From Hwanghaeella grinnelliae (GTDB lineage: Bacteria; Pseudomonadota; Alphaproteobacteria; UBA8366; Aestuariispiraceae), in the NCBI RefSeq assembly GCF_004005845.1, contig NZ_SADE01000001.1:620001-684000 (forward strand): a stretch of 64,000 bases of DNA. Direction: 5' to 3'. The notes beneath the pieces were generated by a model that worked only from the letters and a program-made list of their open reading frames with translations, searched no databases and had not been told where the DNA came from. Shown here in pieces: positions 35,692 to 43,727 of the stretch (position 1 is the stretch's first letter; each line of letters opens with the position of its first letter). Both the position numbers and the translations under genes were made by a program.

Positions 35692-36753
35692 TCATGCCAT
35701 TGCCTTGGCGGGCTGTTTCCGGGATTCCAGGGCGATGGCCAGGCCCGCCCCGATCCACATGCAGAAAAGCGCGACCCAGGCGGTGAGCGACATAACCGAC
35801 CCGCCGGTGACCCCGGCGCCGACGGCGCACCCGCCGGCCAGCATGCCACCGAAACCCATAAGAACCGCGCCGGCCAGATAGCGCAGCATGCCGGTTTGGG
35901 CATCGAAGGCCTGCAGTGCGAATTCGCGTCGGGCCAAAGCGGAAAGAAAAGCCCCTGCGAACACCCCTGGGACCAGTCCCAGGCTGAACTCGAGGGTCAT
36001 GGCGGGGGATGTGATCAATGCCATCAGCGTATCCGCGGAAGGGCCAGTGAAACTGACGCTGTTGACCGGAACGGGTGTGAAGGAAATGCGGGAAAGGCTT
36101 GCTGTGAAGCCCCAGCCCAGGGCGACGGTCGCGCCGAGCGCCGCGGCGAGCAACACGGTCCTGACATCCAGCTTTTCCCGGATGGCAAACCAACCGGCCA
36201 GGACCATGGTTAAGATGCCGAGGACGAGACCTGAATGTTCCGGCATGTGCAGCAGCAGGTTCCGAGCGTCCGGACCGATGCTCCATAGCCCGGATAACGC
36301 AGTCCGCATCGGTGACAAGACCCCGCTCAAGGCGGCCTGGGCAATGACGGTGACGATCAACCCGGTGACCAGGGCACGCATGTTGCCTGTGCCGGAAAGG
36401 ACAAGCAGTCGGCTGGCGCAACCGCGGGCCATGATCATGCCAAAGCCGAACATCAGGCCGCCGATGATGGCTCCGGAAAGGGTGCCAACGGTACTGAGCT
36501 GCCGTATCTCGGAAGCATCGATCAACCCACCAAGGAAAAGGAGTTGGGCACCCGTCAACGTGGCGCCGAAGACCATCAGCCAAACGACGACCGACCGGCC
36601 AGGCTTCATCTTCCAGAATTCGAGACAGGCGCTGCGCAGGCAGAAACGGCTTGATTGGGCGAATGCTCCGAACGCAAGGCCGATTGCAAGTCCACCCAGG
36701 CACGCCTTGGCCGAGTCCGATATGACTTCACTTGCCAGCCATTCTTCGAGCAT
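35692..36753 (-). CDS. YeeE/YedE family (thiosulfate/sulfur) membrane transporter
   Basis: A 353-residue inner-membrane protein with about ten helices and the family's repeated motif. The first copy is FGAFAQSSRFCLRSACLEF, and a matching MLAGGCAVGAGVTGGSVMS lies in the second half; another GMIMARGCASRLLVLSGTGN is present. The conserved cysteines in these motifs relay thiosulfate or sulfide in characterised YeeE. ATG 36753 has GGAGGAAG upstream. It leads the two-gene unit with the GlcG-type protein. A TetR regulator lies upstream on the same strand. Confidence 0.88.
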   Translation of the reverse strand: MLEEWLASEVISDSAKACLGGLAIGLAFGAFAQSSRFCLRSACLEFWKMKPGRSVVVWLMVFGATLTGAQLLFLGGLIDASEIRQLSTVGTLSGAIIGGLMFGFGMIMARGCASRLLVLSGTGNMRALVTGLIVTVIAQAALSGVLSPMRTALSGLWSIGPDARNLLLHMPEHSGLVLGILTMVLAGWFAIREKLDVRTVLLAAALGATVALGWGFTASLSRISFTPVPVNSVSFTGPSADTLMALITSPAMTLEFSLGLVPGVFAGAFLSALARREFALQAFDAQTGMLRYLAGAVLMGFGGMLAGGCAVGAGVTGGSVMSLTAWVALFCMWIGAGLAIALESRKQPAKAMA

Positions 36754-36791
36754 GGAACGCTTCCTCCACCGCAAGGGTGGCCCAACATAAC

Positions 36792-36825
36792 AACGCATTC
36801 AAACAAATGCATATGAAAATGTGTT
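36792..36825. promoter_or_regulatory. AT-rich inverted repeat upstream of YeeE/YedE gene
   Basis: AACGCATT (36792-36799) pairs with AATGTGTT (36818-36825) with one mismatch, and GCATT/AATGC forms a nested repeat. The block lies between the TetR stop and the transporter start and is the likely promoter or operator of the transporter unit. A run of nine G residues follows at 36826-36834. Confidence 0.35.
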
Positions 36826-36835
36826 GGGGGGGGAG

Positions 36836-37441
36836 TTAGTTCGGGCGTTTGGGGGCAAGTAGGCTTGCGGCCATGCACTCAACAGAAAGCGCAACCTGCG
36901 CCCTGGTCTGACCGGTCTTGCCCAACACCCGCAGTCCTTCCAGAAATGCCAGCATGGCGCGGGCAATCTCTGCCGAGCCGCCGCCGGTGACACCGGATGC
37001 GATATCGGGCGCCTGGGCGATGGCGTTTTCCAACCGCGCCAGCATTGCAGAAAATATCTGGTTTGATTTTGCCGCGATCATCGGGTCGTGCGGTCCCATT
37101 TCCATGGTGGTTTCGACCAAAAGGCAGCCACGTTGGCCTGCCTTGCCGTGGGCGCGCGTGGCATGGTGTTTGATCCAAGAGACGATATTCGCCCGTGCGC
37201 AGCCGGGTGGCATCATCCTGTCCATGGTGGCCAGTGCCTCCGACCCGTAAAGATCGAGCACTTCGCAGAACAGCGCCTGCTTGTCATGGAACAGTTGGTA
37301 AAGACTACCCCGGCGCAGACCGGTGGCCTGTTCTAGAACCGGCAGGGAGGTGCGCTGATAGCCGAGTGACCAGAAGACCTCCAAGGCGCGTGTCAGGGCT
37401 TGCTCGCGCGATACGATATTTGGTCTACCAACGGGTCTCAT
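36836..37441 (-). CDS. TetR/AcrR family regulator
   Basis: A 201-residue repressor-type protein. The N-terminal helix-turn-helix (residues ~10-55, REQALTRALEVFWSLGYQRTSLPVLEQATG, then RRGSLYQLFHDK) fits the TetR class. The C-terminal domain has the GQRGCLLVETTMEMG segment seen in NemR/AcrR-like regulators that sense reactive compounds. It is divergent from the shikimate-dehydrogenase-like/hydrolase operon; the gap holds two TGAC-N6-GTCA sites, its probable operators. It may also affect the YeeE/YedE unit behind it. Confidence 0.92.
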   Translation of the reverse strand: MRPVGRPNIVSREQALTRALEVFWSLGYQRTSLPVLEQATGLRRGSLYQLFHDKQALFCEVLDLYGSEALATMDRMMPPGCARANIVSWIKHHATRAHGKAGQRGCLLVETTMEMGPHDPMIAAKSNQIFSAMLARLENAIAQAPDIASGVTGGGSAEIARAMLAFLEGLRVLGKTGQTRAQVALSVECMAASLLAPKRPN

Positions 37442-37504
37442 TAATGTTGCCTGCTATTTTCCATACAGGAACCCTACCACGAATTTGGCACCCTTAAGAA
37501 AAAT

Positions 37505-37544
37505 TGACAGGTCAGTCAAAAAATAAATAATGACTGAGTAGTCA
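37505..37544. promoter_or_regulatory. Two TGAC-N6-GTCA operator-like sites
   Basis: Site 1 is at 37505-37518 and site 2 at 37531-37544; their centres are 26 bp apart. Each has perfect TGAC/GTCA arms with a six-base spacer. They lie between the divergent TetR gene (start 37441) and the operon starting at 37590, the usual position for a TetR-family repressor that controls both directions. Confidence 0.6.
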
Positions 37545-37589
37545 AAAAATATACTTTGGGTCACATCCGAAATGGGGAGGGAAAACAAG

Positions 37590-38474
37590 ATGAATGGGCT
37601 CGACCTTTCCCAAGCATCGCATAGAGCCATTGCCGACAGGCTGGAAAGCGCTCGGCAAAGCATGAAGGCGACCGGTATCGACAGGCCTTTCTTGGCGCTG
37701 ATGGTCGGGAACCCCATTGCGCAAGTGAAGGCTCCGGCCATGCTGAACCCTCGGTTCGAGGATGAAGGGCTTCCGGTTCGAATGGTCTCGGTTGAATTGC
37801 CGGTCGAAGATTTCGGCGGCGTTTATGGCGGTTTACTCACTTTTCCTGATGTCGTTGCCACGGTGATCACGGTTCCTTTCAAGGTGCCGGTTTTGAAATT
37901 TTGCCAGTCTCTGGACCGAAGTGCGGAACTGGCGGGTGCGGTCAATTTGATGATGCGCACAAAGGATGGTTCCTGGGTTGGGTCGATGAAGGACGGCGAC
38001 GGCTTTCTAACCGCGTTGAAAAAGGCGGGCTTCGATCCGATTGGGCGCCGTGCCTATATGGCCGGTGCCGGTGGCGCAGGAAGCGGCATCGCTGTGGCTT
38101 TGATCCTTGCCGGTCTGGCCGGGATCGATTTCCACGACCCGAACCAAGAAAAGGCGACGCGTTTGGCTGAGGCGCTGGGTATAACGCGCCTGGCCGAACC
38201 GCCGAGCAATCTCAATGGGTACGACTTGCTGATCAATGCGACACCGTTGGGGTTGAAAGAGAACGACCCATTGCCCTTCGATCCCTCGACGGCGCGCCAG
38301 TCCGCCTTCCTAGGTGATGTGATCGCGGAGCCGGAACGGACGCGGTTACGTGGCGCGGCGGTGCAACGGGGGCTCAAGAACATTGGCGGCATGGAGATGC
38401 TGAAAGGACAGATCGATGCCTTGTATAGAGGCGTGGTCAAGGCAGTGGAAGATAATATGGCGGGAGGTCGATGA
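37590..38474 (+). CDS. Shikimate dehydrogenase-like oxidoreductase (atypical)
   Basis: A 294-residue protein with the two-domain shikimate/quinate dehydrogenase architecture. An N-terminal substrate domain (MVGNPIAQVKAPAMLNPRFE, VATVITVPFKVP with the catalytic-type Lys) is followed by GAVNLMMRTKDGSWVGSMKDGDGF. The NADP-binding domain has the glycine loop AGAGGAGSGIA and NATPLGLKE. The usual GxPIxHSxSP box is GNPIAQVKAP, and the NTDG element reads MKDG, so shikimate binding is doubtful. ATG 37590 has GGGGAGGG nine bases upstream; an ATG at 37572 overlaps that site. It is translationally coupled to the downstream hydrolase (ATGA). Confidence 0.8.
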   Translation: MNGLDLSQASHRAIADRLESARQSMKATGIDRPFLALMVGNPIAQVKAPAMLNPRFEDEGLPVRMVSVELPVEDFGGVYGGLLTFPDVVATVITVPFKVPVLKFCQSLDRSAELAGAVNLMMRTKDGSWVGSMKDGDGFLTALKKAGFDPIGRRAYMAGAGGAGSGIAVALILAGLAGIDFHDPNQEKATRLAEALGITRLAEPPSNLNGYDLLINATPLGLKENDPLPFDPSTARQSAFLGDVIAEPERTRLRGAAVQRGLKNIGGMEMLKGQIDALYRGVVKAVEDNMAGGR

Positions 38475-39322
38475 TGACGTTGGACGGGTTCGAACATTGT
38501 ATGGTGAAAGCCGGAGAGGTGAACATTCACGCGGTTGTCGGCGGGGAGGGCGCCCCTCTCGTTCTGCTGCACGGCTTCCCGCAAACTTGGTGGGAATGGC
38601 GCAAGATGATGCCGATCCTTGCGCAGCATCACAGGGTGGTAGCGATCGATATGCGTGGGGCGGGGCAATCCGACTGCCCGCAAGGGGGATACGACAAGGC
38701 GCAGCTTGCCGCCGACACGCATGCGGTCATGGAGGCATTGGGATATCCGACATATGCCGTTTGCGGCCATGACATCGGCGGGATGGTCGGCCTGGCCCAG
38801 GCGGCCCTGTTCCGCAATGCGGTCACACATTTCGCCATTCTCGATGTCCCGGTTCCGGGGTGGAGCCGATGGGAAGCGATTTTCTCGGACCCGCGGGTTT
38901 GGCATTTCGCTTTCCATATGAAGGCCAATCTGCCGGAACGCCTGCTCTACAACCGCGAGTACGACTACGTCTCTACCTTCATCTTCGACAGGGCCTATGA
39001 TCATGGGGCGCATGACCCCGCGGATGTGAAAGTGTTCGCCGATGCTTTCGCGCAACCGGGCCGCACACGCGGTGGGCTGGAATGGTACCGTGCCTTCCCG
39101 AAGGATCACGCGGATGCGCTGGAATGGAAGAAGAACCCGTTGCAGATGCCGGTTCTGGCGCTTGGCGGGGATTTGCGGTGGGGGCCGGAAATCGTCGCTA
39201 TGATGCAGGAATTCGCTACTAATGTGACCGGTGGCGGTATCGCGAAATGCAATCACTGGCTACCGGAAGAGCGTCCGGTGGAGACCAGCCAAGCTCTGCT
39301 TGAATTCCTCTCGGCTGCGTAG
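38471..39322 (+). CDS. Alpha/beta hydrolase (epoxide hydrolase/haloacetate dehalogenase type)
   Basis: A 283-residue alpha/beta-hydrolase. The oxyanion motif HGFPQTWWEWR and nucleophile elbow CGHDIGGMVG, with Asp rather than Ser, resemble fluoroacetate dehalogenases and soluble epoxide hydrolases. The catalytic His is in KCNHWLPEERP near the C-terminus. Its start overlaps the stop of the dehydrogenase-like gene. The two enzymes probably act in one small pathway under the TetR regulator; the substrate is unknown. Confidence 0.87.
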   Translation: MMTLDGFEHCMVKAGEVNIHAVVGGEGAPLVLLHGFPQTWWEWRKMMPILAQHHRVVAIDMRGAGQSDCPQGGYDKAQLAADTHAVMEALGYPTYAVCGHDIGGMVGLAQAALFRNAVTHFAILDVPVPGWSRWEAIFSDPRVWHFAFHMKANLPERLLYNREYDYVSTFIFDRAYDHGAHDPADVKVFADAFAQPGRTRGGLEWYRAFPKDHADALEWKKNPLQMPVLALGGDLRWGPEIVAMMQEFATNVTGGGIAKCNHWLPEERPVETSQALLEFLSAA

Positions 39323-39474
39323 ATGCCATAGACAAATAGACTGAATTGTGGGGCATTTTCTGGTACATGCGCCGGAATTGCCCCCAGATGGGGATTTGTT
39401 CACGGACCTAATTGGGCGAAAACCGTGCCGCGGCATTCAGGCCGAACGGTTTCGTTAGCAATATTGGGGATCAG

Positions 39475-41208
39475 ATGAACGTCCCGATCAAGGCAGGTGC
39501 AGGTATTCTCGATCCAATCGAGTTGCTGATCACCTTGCCGGCATTCGTTTGTATTTGTTTCAAGGGCGATGTCGTCGCCGTGAACAAGCATGCCCGAAAA
39601 GCATTTGGGAACCTGCCCCAGGACCAAATCGTCGGGCAGCCCTTCGTCTCATTCCTGTCCAACGATTATCAGGCCTTTGGCGCTGAAATCCTGGACATGG
39701 TGAGTGAGGAGACGAATGGATTGCAGGTTAAGCTTGCGCCCGAGTTGAGCGATGTGAGCGATCTGGAGCTTTTTTGCGTGATGGCCGACCGAGTTCCTGA
39801 GGGCATGTACGTCCTATACGGTAACGACATCACCGCCAAGATCAGGAACAGCAAGGACCTGCAGCAAGGCGAGGCGCGTTATCGGACAATTCTGTCGGGC
39901 AATACGGGAATGACCTGCGAGATCCGGGACGGAATGATCGTGGACATCAACCCTGCCGGTCAAGCTTTGCTCAGGGTGGTTGATTGGCAGGTTTATGAGG
40001 GCAAAGGCTTCAGCACGCTTTTCCATGGTGAATACCAGGATCTTATCGCGTCGGAATTGGAAAGTCTTTGCGATGAAACGACTCCGCTGCCGGTACGCAT
40101 GCTGCGGTCGGACGGAACCGTGTGCGATGTTGAGATGACCGTTGCGTCCCTTGATGGAAAACAGCGCAAACACCTTATGGCGCAGATGCACGACATATCC
40201 ATCCAGAACACCGCATTGCGTGATTTGCGTTCGGTCAACGATGAATTGACGCAACAATTGGCCCGCGTTCAGGAACAACAAGAAATGCTGCAGGAAGCCA
40301 ATGTGAAACTGGCGCGCGTCTCGAAATTGGAGGCCGTCGGAACATTTGCTTTCGGAATCGCTCACGAGATGAACAGCCCAATTCAGACACTCTCCTCAAA
40401 TCTGGATTTTCTCCAGTCCTGCGTTTCCGATATGGGCAATATTGTCGAGCGATACGGCCAAATCGTGCAGGGCGAAACAGATAGTGGCGCGGTGTTGCAA
40501 GAATTGCGGTCCGTACAAGAAAACGCGAAGAAACTGAATATAGACTACCTTCTGGACGATGCGCCGAAGGCAATAGAGGAATCCAAACAGGGCGTTTCAC
40601 ATATCTCGTTGGTCGTTAAAGCGATGCGTGACTTCACACGGCGCAATGAAGGCGAAACAACCTTGTTCGACCTCAATACATTCATTGCGGAAGAGGTGGC
40701 GACGCTTCGCCGGAACTGTGCGGCTGGTATCGAACTGGGATGCCAGGTTGAGGCCGCCCCCATTCACTTGATGGGGGAAAAAGCGGAATTGGGTCGGGCT
40801 TTGAGATACATTATCGACAATGCCGTTTGGGCTATCCGGGATGCCGAGAAGGAGAACGGCTCAATTACCATCTCGGCATGGGCGGATTCCGGCTCGGCGA
40901 AAATTGAGATTTCGGATGATGGCGTGGGTATGGAACAGGAGACATTGAATCAAGCATTCGATCCCTTTTTCACGACGCGCGAAGTTGGCCGGGGGATCGG
41001 GCAAGGTCTTACCATCGCGCATCACATTGTTAAGGAACGCAATGGCGGTGATATAGAGGTATCCTCCTCAAAAGGCGTTGGGACCGTTGTCTCGATTTCC
41101 CTGCCGCTGGCGGATACCGCCGAGTCCGATGACGCGTCAGTCGCGGATGTCGACGTGCCCGATGATTCTTTCGGAGTGGATTCGAAAACCATTCTGGGAT
41201 TGGCCTAA
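39475..41208 (+). CDS. Soluble PAS sensor histidine kinase
   Basis: A 577-residue kinase without membrane segments. It has two PAS-like domains (about residues 20-120 and 130-245) and a glutamine-rich coiled coil (245-285). The HisKA-type domain (FAFGIAHEMNSPIQTLSSNL, His297) has an inserted helical stretch. The ATPase domain has YIIDNAVWAI, DDGVGM and GRGIGQGLTIAHHIV, the NtrB/DctB-like style. The long acidic C-terminal tail (~35 residues) is unusual. I chose ATG 39475, with GGGGA just upstream, over an open extension to 39412. No regulator gene is adjacent. Confidence 0.9.
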   Translation: MNVPIKAGAGILDPIELLITLPAFVCICFKGDVVAVNKHARKAFGNLPQDQIVGQPFVSFLSNDYQAFGAEILDMVSEETNGLQVKLAPELSDVSDLELFCVMADRVPEGMYVLYGNDITAKIRNSKDLQQGEARYRTILSGNTGMTCEIRDGMIVDINPAGQALLRVVDWQVYEGKGFSTLFHGEYQDLIASELESLCDETTPLPVRMLRSDGTVCDVEMTVASLDGKQRKHLMAQMHDISIQNTALRDLRSVNDELTQQLARVQEQQEMLQEANVKLARVSKLEAVGTFAFGIAHEMNSPIQTLSSNLDFLQSCVSDMGNIVERYGQIVQGETDSGAVLQELRSVQENAKKLNIDYLLDDAPKAIEESKQGVSHISLVVKAMRDFTRRNEGETTLFDLNTFIAEEVATLRRNCAAGIELGCQVEAAPIHLMGEKAELGRALRYIIDNAVWAIRDAEKENGSITISAWADSGSAKIEISDDGVGMEQETLNQAFDPFFTTREVGRGIGQGLTIAHHIVKERNGGDIEVSSSKGVGTVVSISLPLADTAESDDASVADVDVPDDSFGVDSKTILGLA

Positions 41209-41277
41209 AGCCTCATAGGGGCAAAATATGCAAAGTTGTCGGGCGTTGGCTGTCAATGGCGAAAACCGAACCTTCTG

Positions 41278-42198
41278 TCAGCCGTTTTGACCTTGCCCGC
41301 CGGCTGCGGCCTTGGCCACGCGTTGTTCGCGATGGAAAATGTAAACGCCGCTCGCCGTGATAATGGCTGCGCCGATGACGGTGTAGCCATCGGGCAGGTT
41401 GGAAAAGACGAAATATCCGAACAGGGTTGCCCAAACCAAGCCGGAATAGGCAAACGGCATCAGGGCGGAAGGCGGCGCTGATTGGAACGCTCGGATCAAT
41501 GTGAAATGACCCAGTGCCCCAAAGGTGCCCATCGCCGCCATGAACCCCCATTCCGTCAAAGACGGTGCGACCCAGACTGCTGGGGCGGCAACGCTGGAGA
41601 CGACGGCGCCGACAAGCCCGGTATAGAATAGTGTCGTATAGGCGTCGTCCCATTGCCGCAGCACCCGTGTCGTCAACTGGTACAGTGCATTGGTGCAGGC
41701 GGCCGCGATGAAATAGAAAGCCGCGATGGGAACCTCGCCCAATCCGGGGCGGACGATGATCAGAGCGCCGACCAGTCCGGCTAGAACCCCTAGAACGCGA
41801 CGCAGGCCAATGCGCTCTCCCAGAATCGGGACGGACAGGACGGTGATCAGGATAGGGCTCAGAAACATAATGGAGCTCGCCATGGCGAGGTCGATCTTCT
41901 GAACGCCGGTAAAGAACAGATAGGTGGTTGTCATCAGCATGGTCGAGCGGAACAACTGAAGACCCGGGCGATTGGTGCGCGCATAGTTGAATACGCGCCC
42001 CCGAAGCAGAATTAGAACCACGACCAAGTGAAAAATGAACCGCGCCCAAACCACCTCCATCACCGGAAGGGATTGCGAGAGATGTTTGGCCGACGTGTCG
42101 ATCAGGACGAAAAACAGCGTCGTCGTCAGCATCAGGAAGATGCCACGTGGTATGTTGTCGTCCTCCGGCAATGCCGGGCGGGAAATTGGAAACGCCAT
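41278..42198 (-). CDS. EamA/DMT-family transporter
   Basis: A 306-residue inner-membrane protein with ten predicted helices in two EamA repeats. The first repeat opens with RGIFLMLTTTLFFVLIDTSAK and the second includes YSGLVWATLFGYFVFSNLPD. Such proteins export amino acids, metabolites or drugs. It lies downstream of DUF1028 and RidA genes on the same strand after a 209-bp gap. It could belong to that catabolic module but may have its own promoter. Confidence 0.9.
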   Translation of the reverse strand: MAFPISRPALPEDDNIPRGIFLMLTTTLFFVLIDTSAKHLSQSLPVMEVVWARFIFHLVVVLILLRGRVFNYARTNRPGLQLFRSTMLMTTTYLFFTGVQKIDLAMASSIMFLSPILITVLSVPILGERIGLRRVLGVLAGLVGALIIVRPGLGEVPIAAFYFIAAACTNALYQLTTRVLRQWDDAYTTLFYTGLVGAVVSSVAAPAVWVAPSLTEWGFMAAMGTFGALGHFTLIRAFQSAPPSALMPFAYSGLVWATLFGYFVFSNLPDGYTVIGAAIITASGVYIFHREQRVAKAAAGGQGQNG

Positions 42199-42407
42199 TT
42201 AACTGCCACCATTACAGACGATGATGGCCGGACATCCGGTGCATCGTGGGTTGTCGGAAAACCGATTGGGCTGCTTGGAAGACGAAGCGCGTCGAAAATC
42301 TGTAGCGCCGTTGGCAATCAAAGTAAATTGGCGTCGGCATGTCCGCCAGGGGACCGCGCGTGCGCTAGCCGCCGGGCCATTGCCGTAATGACAGCGCGGA
42401 TGCGATG

Positions 42408-43082
42408 TCACTCGTCGCCGGGCACACCGTAGGAAGGGGCCTCTCGCGGATCGAGGGCGCGTTGGACATAGGCCTCCAACTGCGGCTTGTAGACCTCCCA
42501 GGCCATGGCGACAGCCTCGATCGGGCAGTCTTCAGTCCAGTCGCAGCGCAGATCGGCAACCGGCCAACTGACCTTATCGACAAGCTTCATCCCGGCGGAG
42601 TGGACGGGGCCTGCCTCGCCACCGGCTGCCAGCCCGGCGCGCATCGCCGTGAGCAACCGGTCGCCCAGATGGCCCGACGATGCCAGGAAGGTGTCGACGA
42701 TGGCCTGCGGCACGTCGTCATTGGCCAACATATTGCCGCCTGACGCGACATTCTCCGCATTGGCCTGGGTCCAGATTCCAAGCGAGTTGGGACCGGAATG
42801 GATCGCCGTTCGGCCCATCATGTCGACGGCAAGAACCTGGCGGTATTCGATGAACTTGCCGCGCTGCTGGATTTCAGAGATCGCCTGTTGCGCGGATTTT
42901 CCCGCTTCCATCGAATCCAGGGCCATGGGCCCAAGGGTCGGATCGGTGACGTTTTGGGATGCGACGGCGCCGACACCGGCTCGGGCGTAGGAACACCGTG
43001 CAGCGACGGCAGGGGAGGAGGAAGAAATCGCGACACCGAACATGCCGGTTTCCACGCAACGGGCGACGAGGGAGAAGGTCAT
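42408..43082 (-). CDS. DUF1028 family protein
   Basis: A 224-residue soluble protein with the DUF1028 opening MTFSLVARCVETGMFGVAIS and the following SSPAVAARCSYARAGVGAVA and QNVTDPTLGPMALD. The pattern LASGGNMLAND-like (here ENVASGGNMLANDDV) also fits. The fold resembles Ntn hydrolases, but I know of no firmly assigned reaction. It lies 13 bp after the RidA gene in the same operon. The C-terminal extension often seen in the family is absent. Confidence 0.88.
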   Translation of the reverse strand: MTFSLVARCVETGMFGVAISSSSPAVAARCSYARAGVGAVASQNVTDPTLGPMALDSMEAGKSAQQAISEIQQRGKFIEYRQVLAVDMMGRTAIHSGPNSLGIWTQANAENVASGGNMLANDDVPQAIVDTFLASSGHLGDRLLTAMRAGLAAGGEAGPVHSAGMKLVDKVSWPVADLRCDWTEDCPIEAVAMAWEVYKPQLEAYVQRALDPREAPSYGVPGDE

Positions 43083-43095
43083 TGTGTTCTAGATC

Positions 43096-43512
43096 CTAGT
43101 CCGGGATGACGGCGGTGGCGTCGATTTCGACCAGCCATTCGGGGCGGGCCAACGCCTGGACTACCAATCCCGTCGAAACGGGATGAACGCCTTTGATGTA
43201 TTCGCCCATGGTCCGATACACGGCTTCACGATGGCGGACATCGGTGATGTAAACCACGACCTTTACCAAGTGTTCCATGCGGCCGCCCGCCTCCTCGATC
43301 AACTGCCGAATATTCTGCATGACCTTATGGGTCTGCTCGACCGGGTCATGGCTTTCGATATTCACCGCATCGTCCAGGTTTTGAGGGCATTGCCCGCGCA
43401 TCCAAACGGTCTTGCCGCCGGACGTGACGACGGCCTGGCACAGGTCGTTGTCTAGGTTCTGCTCCGGATAGGTGTCCTGGGTGTTGAAGGTGCGAATGCG
43501 GGTATGGACCAT
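43096..43512 (-). CDS. RidA family enamine/imine deaminase
   Basis: A 138-residue RidA/YjgF/YER057c-type protein, which hydrolyses reactive enamine or imine intermediates and forms trimers. It has the RGQCPQN, VMQNIRQLIEEAGGRMEHLV and VVYITD motifs and the C-terminal ARPEWLVEIDATAV segment with the active-site Arg and Glu. I chose ATG 43512, preceded by CGGAG; the open extension to 43632 reads unlike the family. It leads the minus-strand ridA-DUF1028 unit, divergent from the flavin monooxygenase. Confidence 0.92.
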   Translation of the reverse strand: MVHTRIRTFNTQDTYPEQNLDNDLCQAVVTSGGKTVWMRGQCPQNLDDAVNIESHDPVEQTHKVMQNIRQLIEEAGGRMEHLVKVVVYITDVRHREAVYRTMGEYIKGVHPVSTGLVVQALARPEWLVEIDATAVIPD

Positions 43513-43611
43513 CTTGGTCTCCGTCTGGTCGGATTTGAAATCATGCTCACGTGGCGGGGATACTATTCCACATCTGGGTGCTGGAGCTAAAGAACGGAGT
43601 TGTTCATCATG

Positions 43612-43630
43612 GATTAGGAAAAAACTAATC
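43612..43630. promoter_or_regulatory. LysR-type operator-like repeat GATTAG-N7-CTAATC
   Basis: A perfect 6-bp inverted repeat with a seven-base A-rich spacer, including the LysR-style T-N11-A geometry. It lies in the 215-bp gap between the divergent RidA and monooxygenase genes. A LysR gene follows the monooxygenase, so this is the likely activator site for both directions. Confidence 0.5.
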
Positions 43631-43727
43631 AATGAGTATCGAGTTCGTATTTTTCTTCTTTTGCTCTATGCTCTAGGTTATCCGTCATTCCCGCTGTTGA
43701 TCTTTGATTGCGAGAGAGGGCTCCGAG

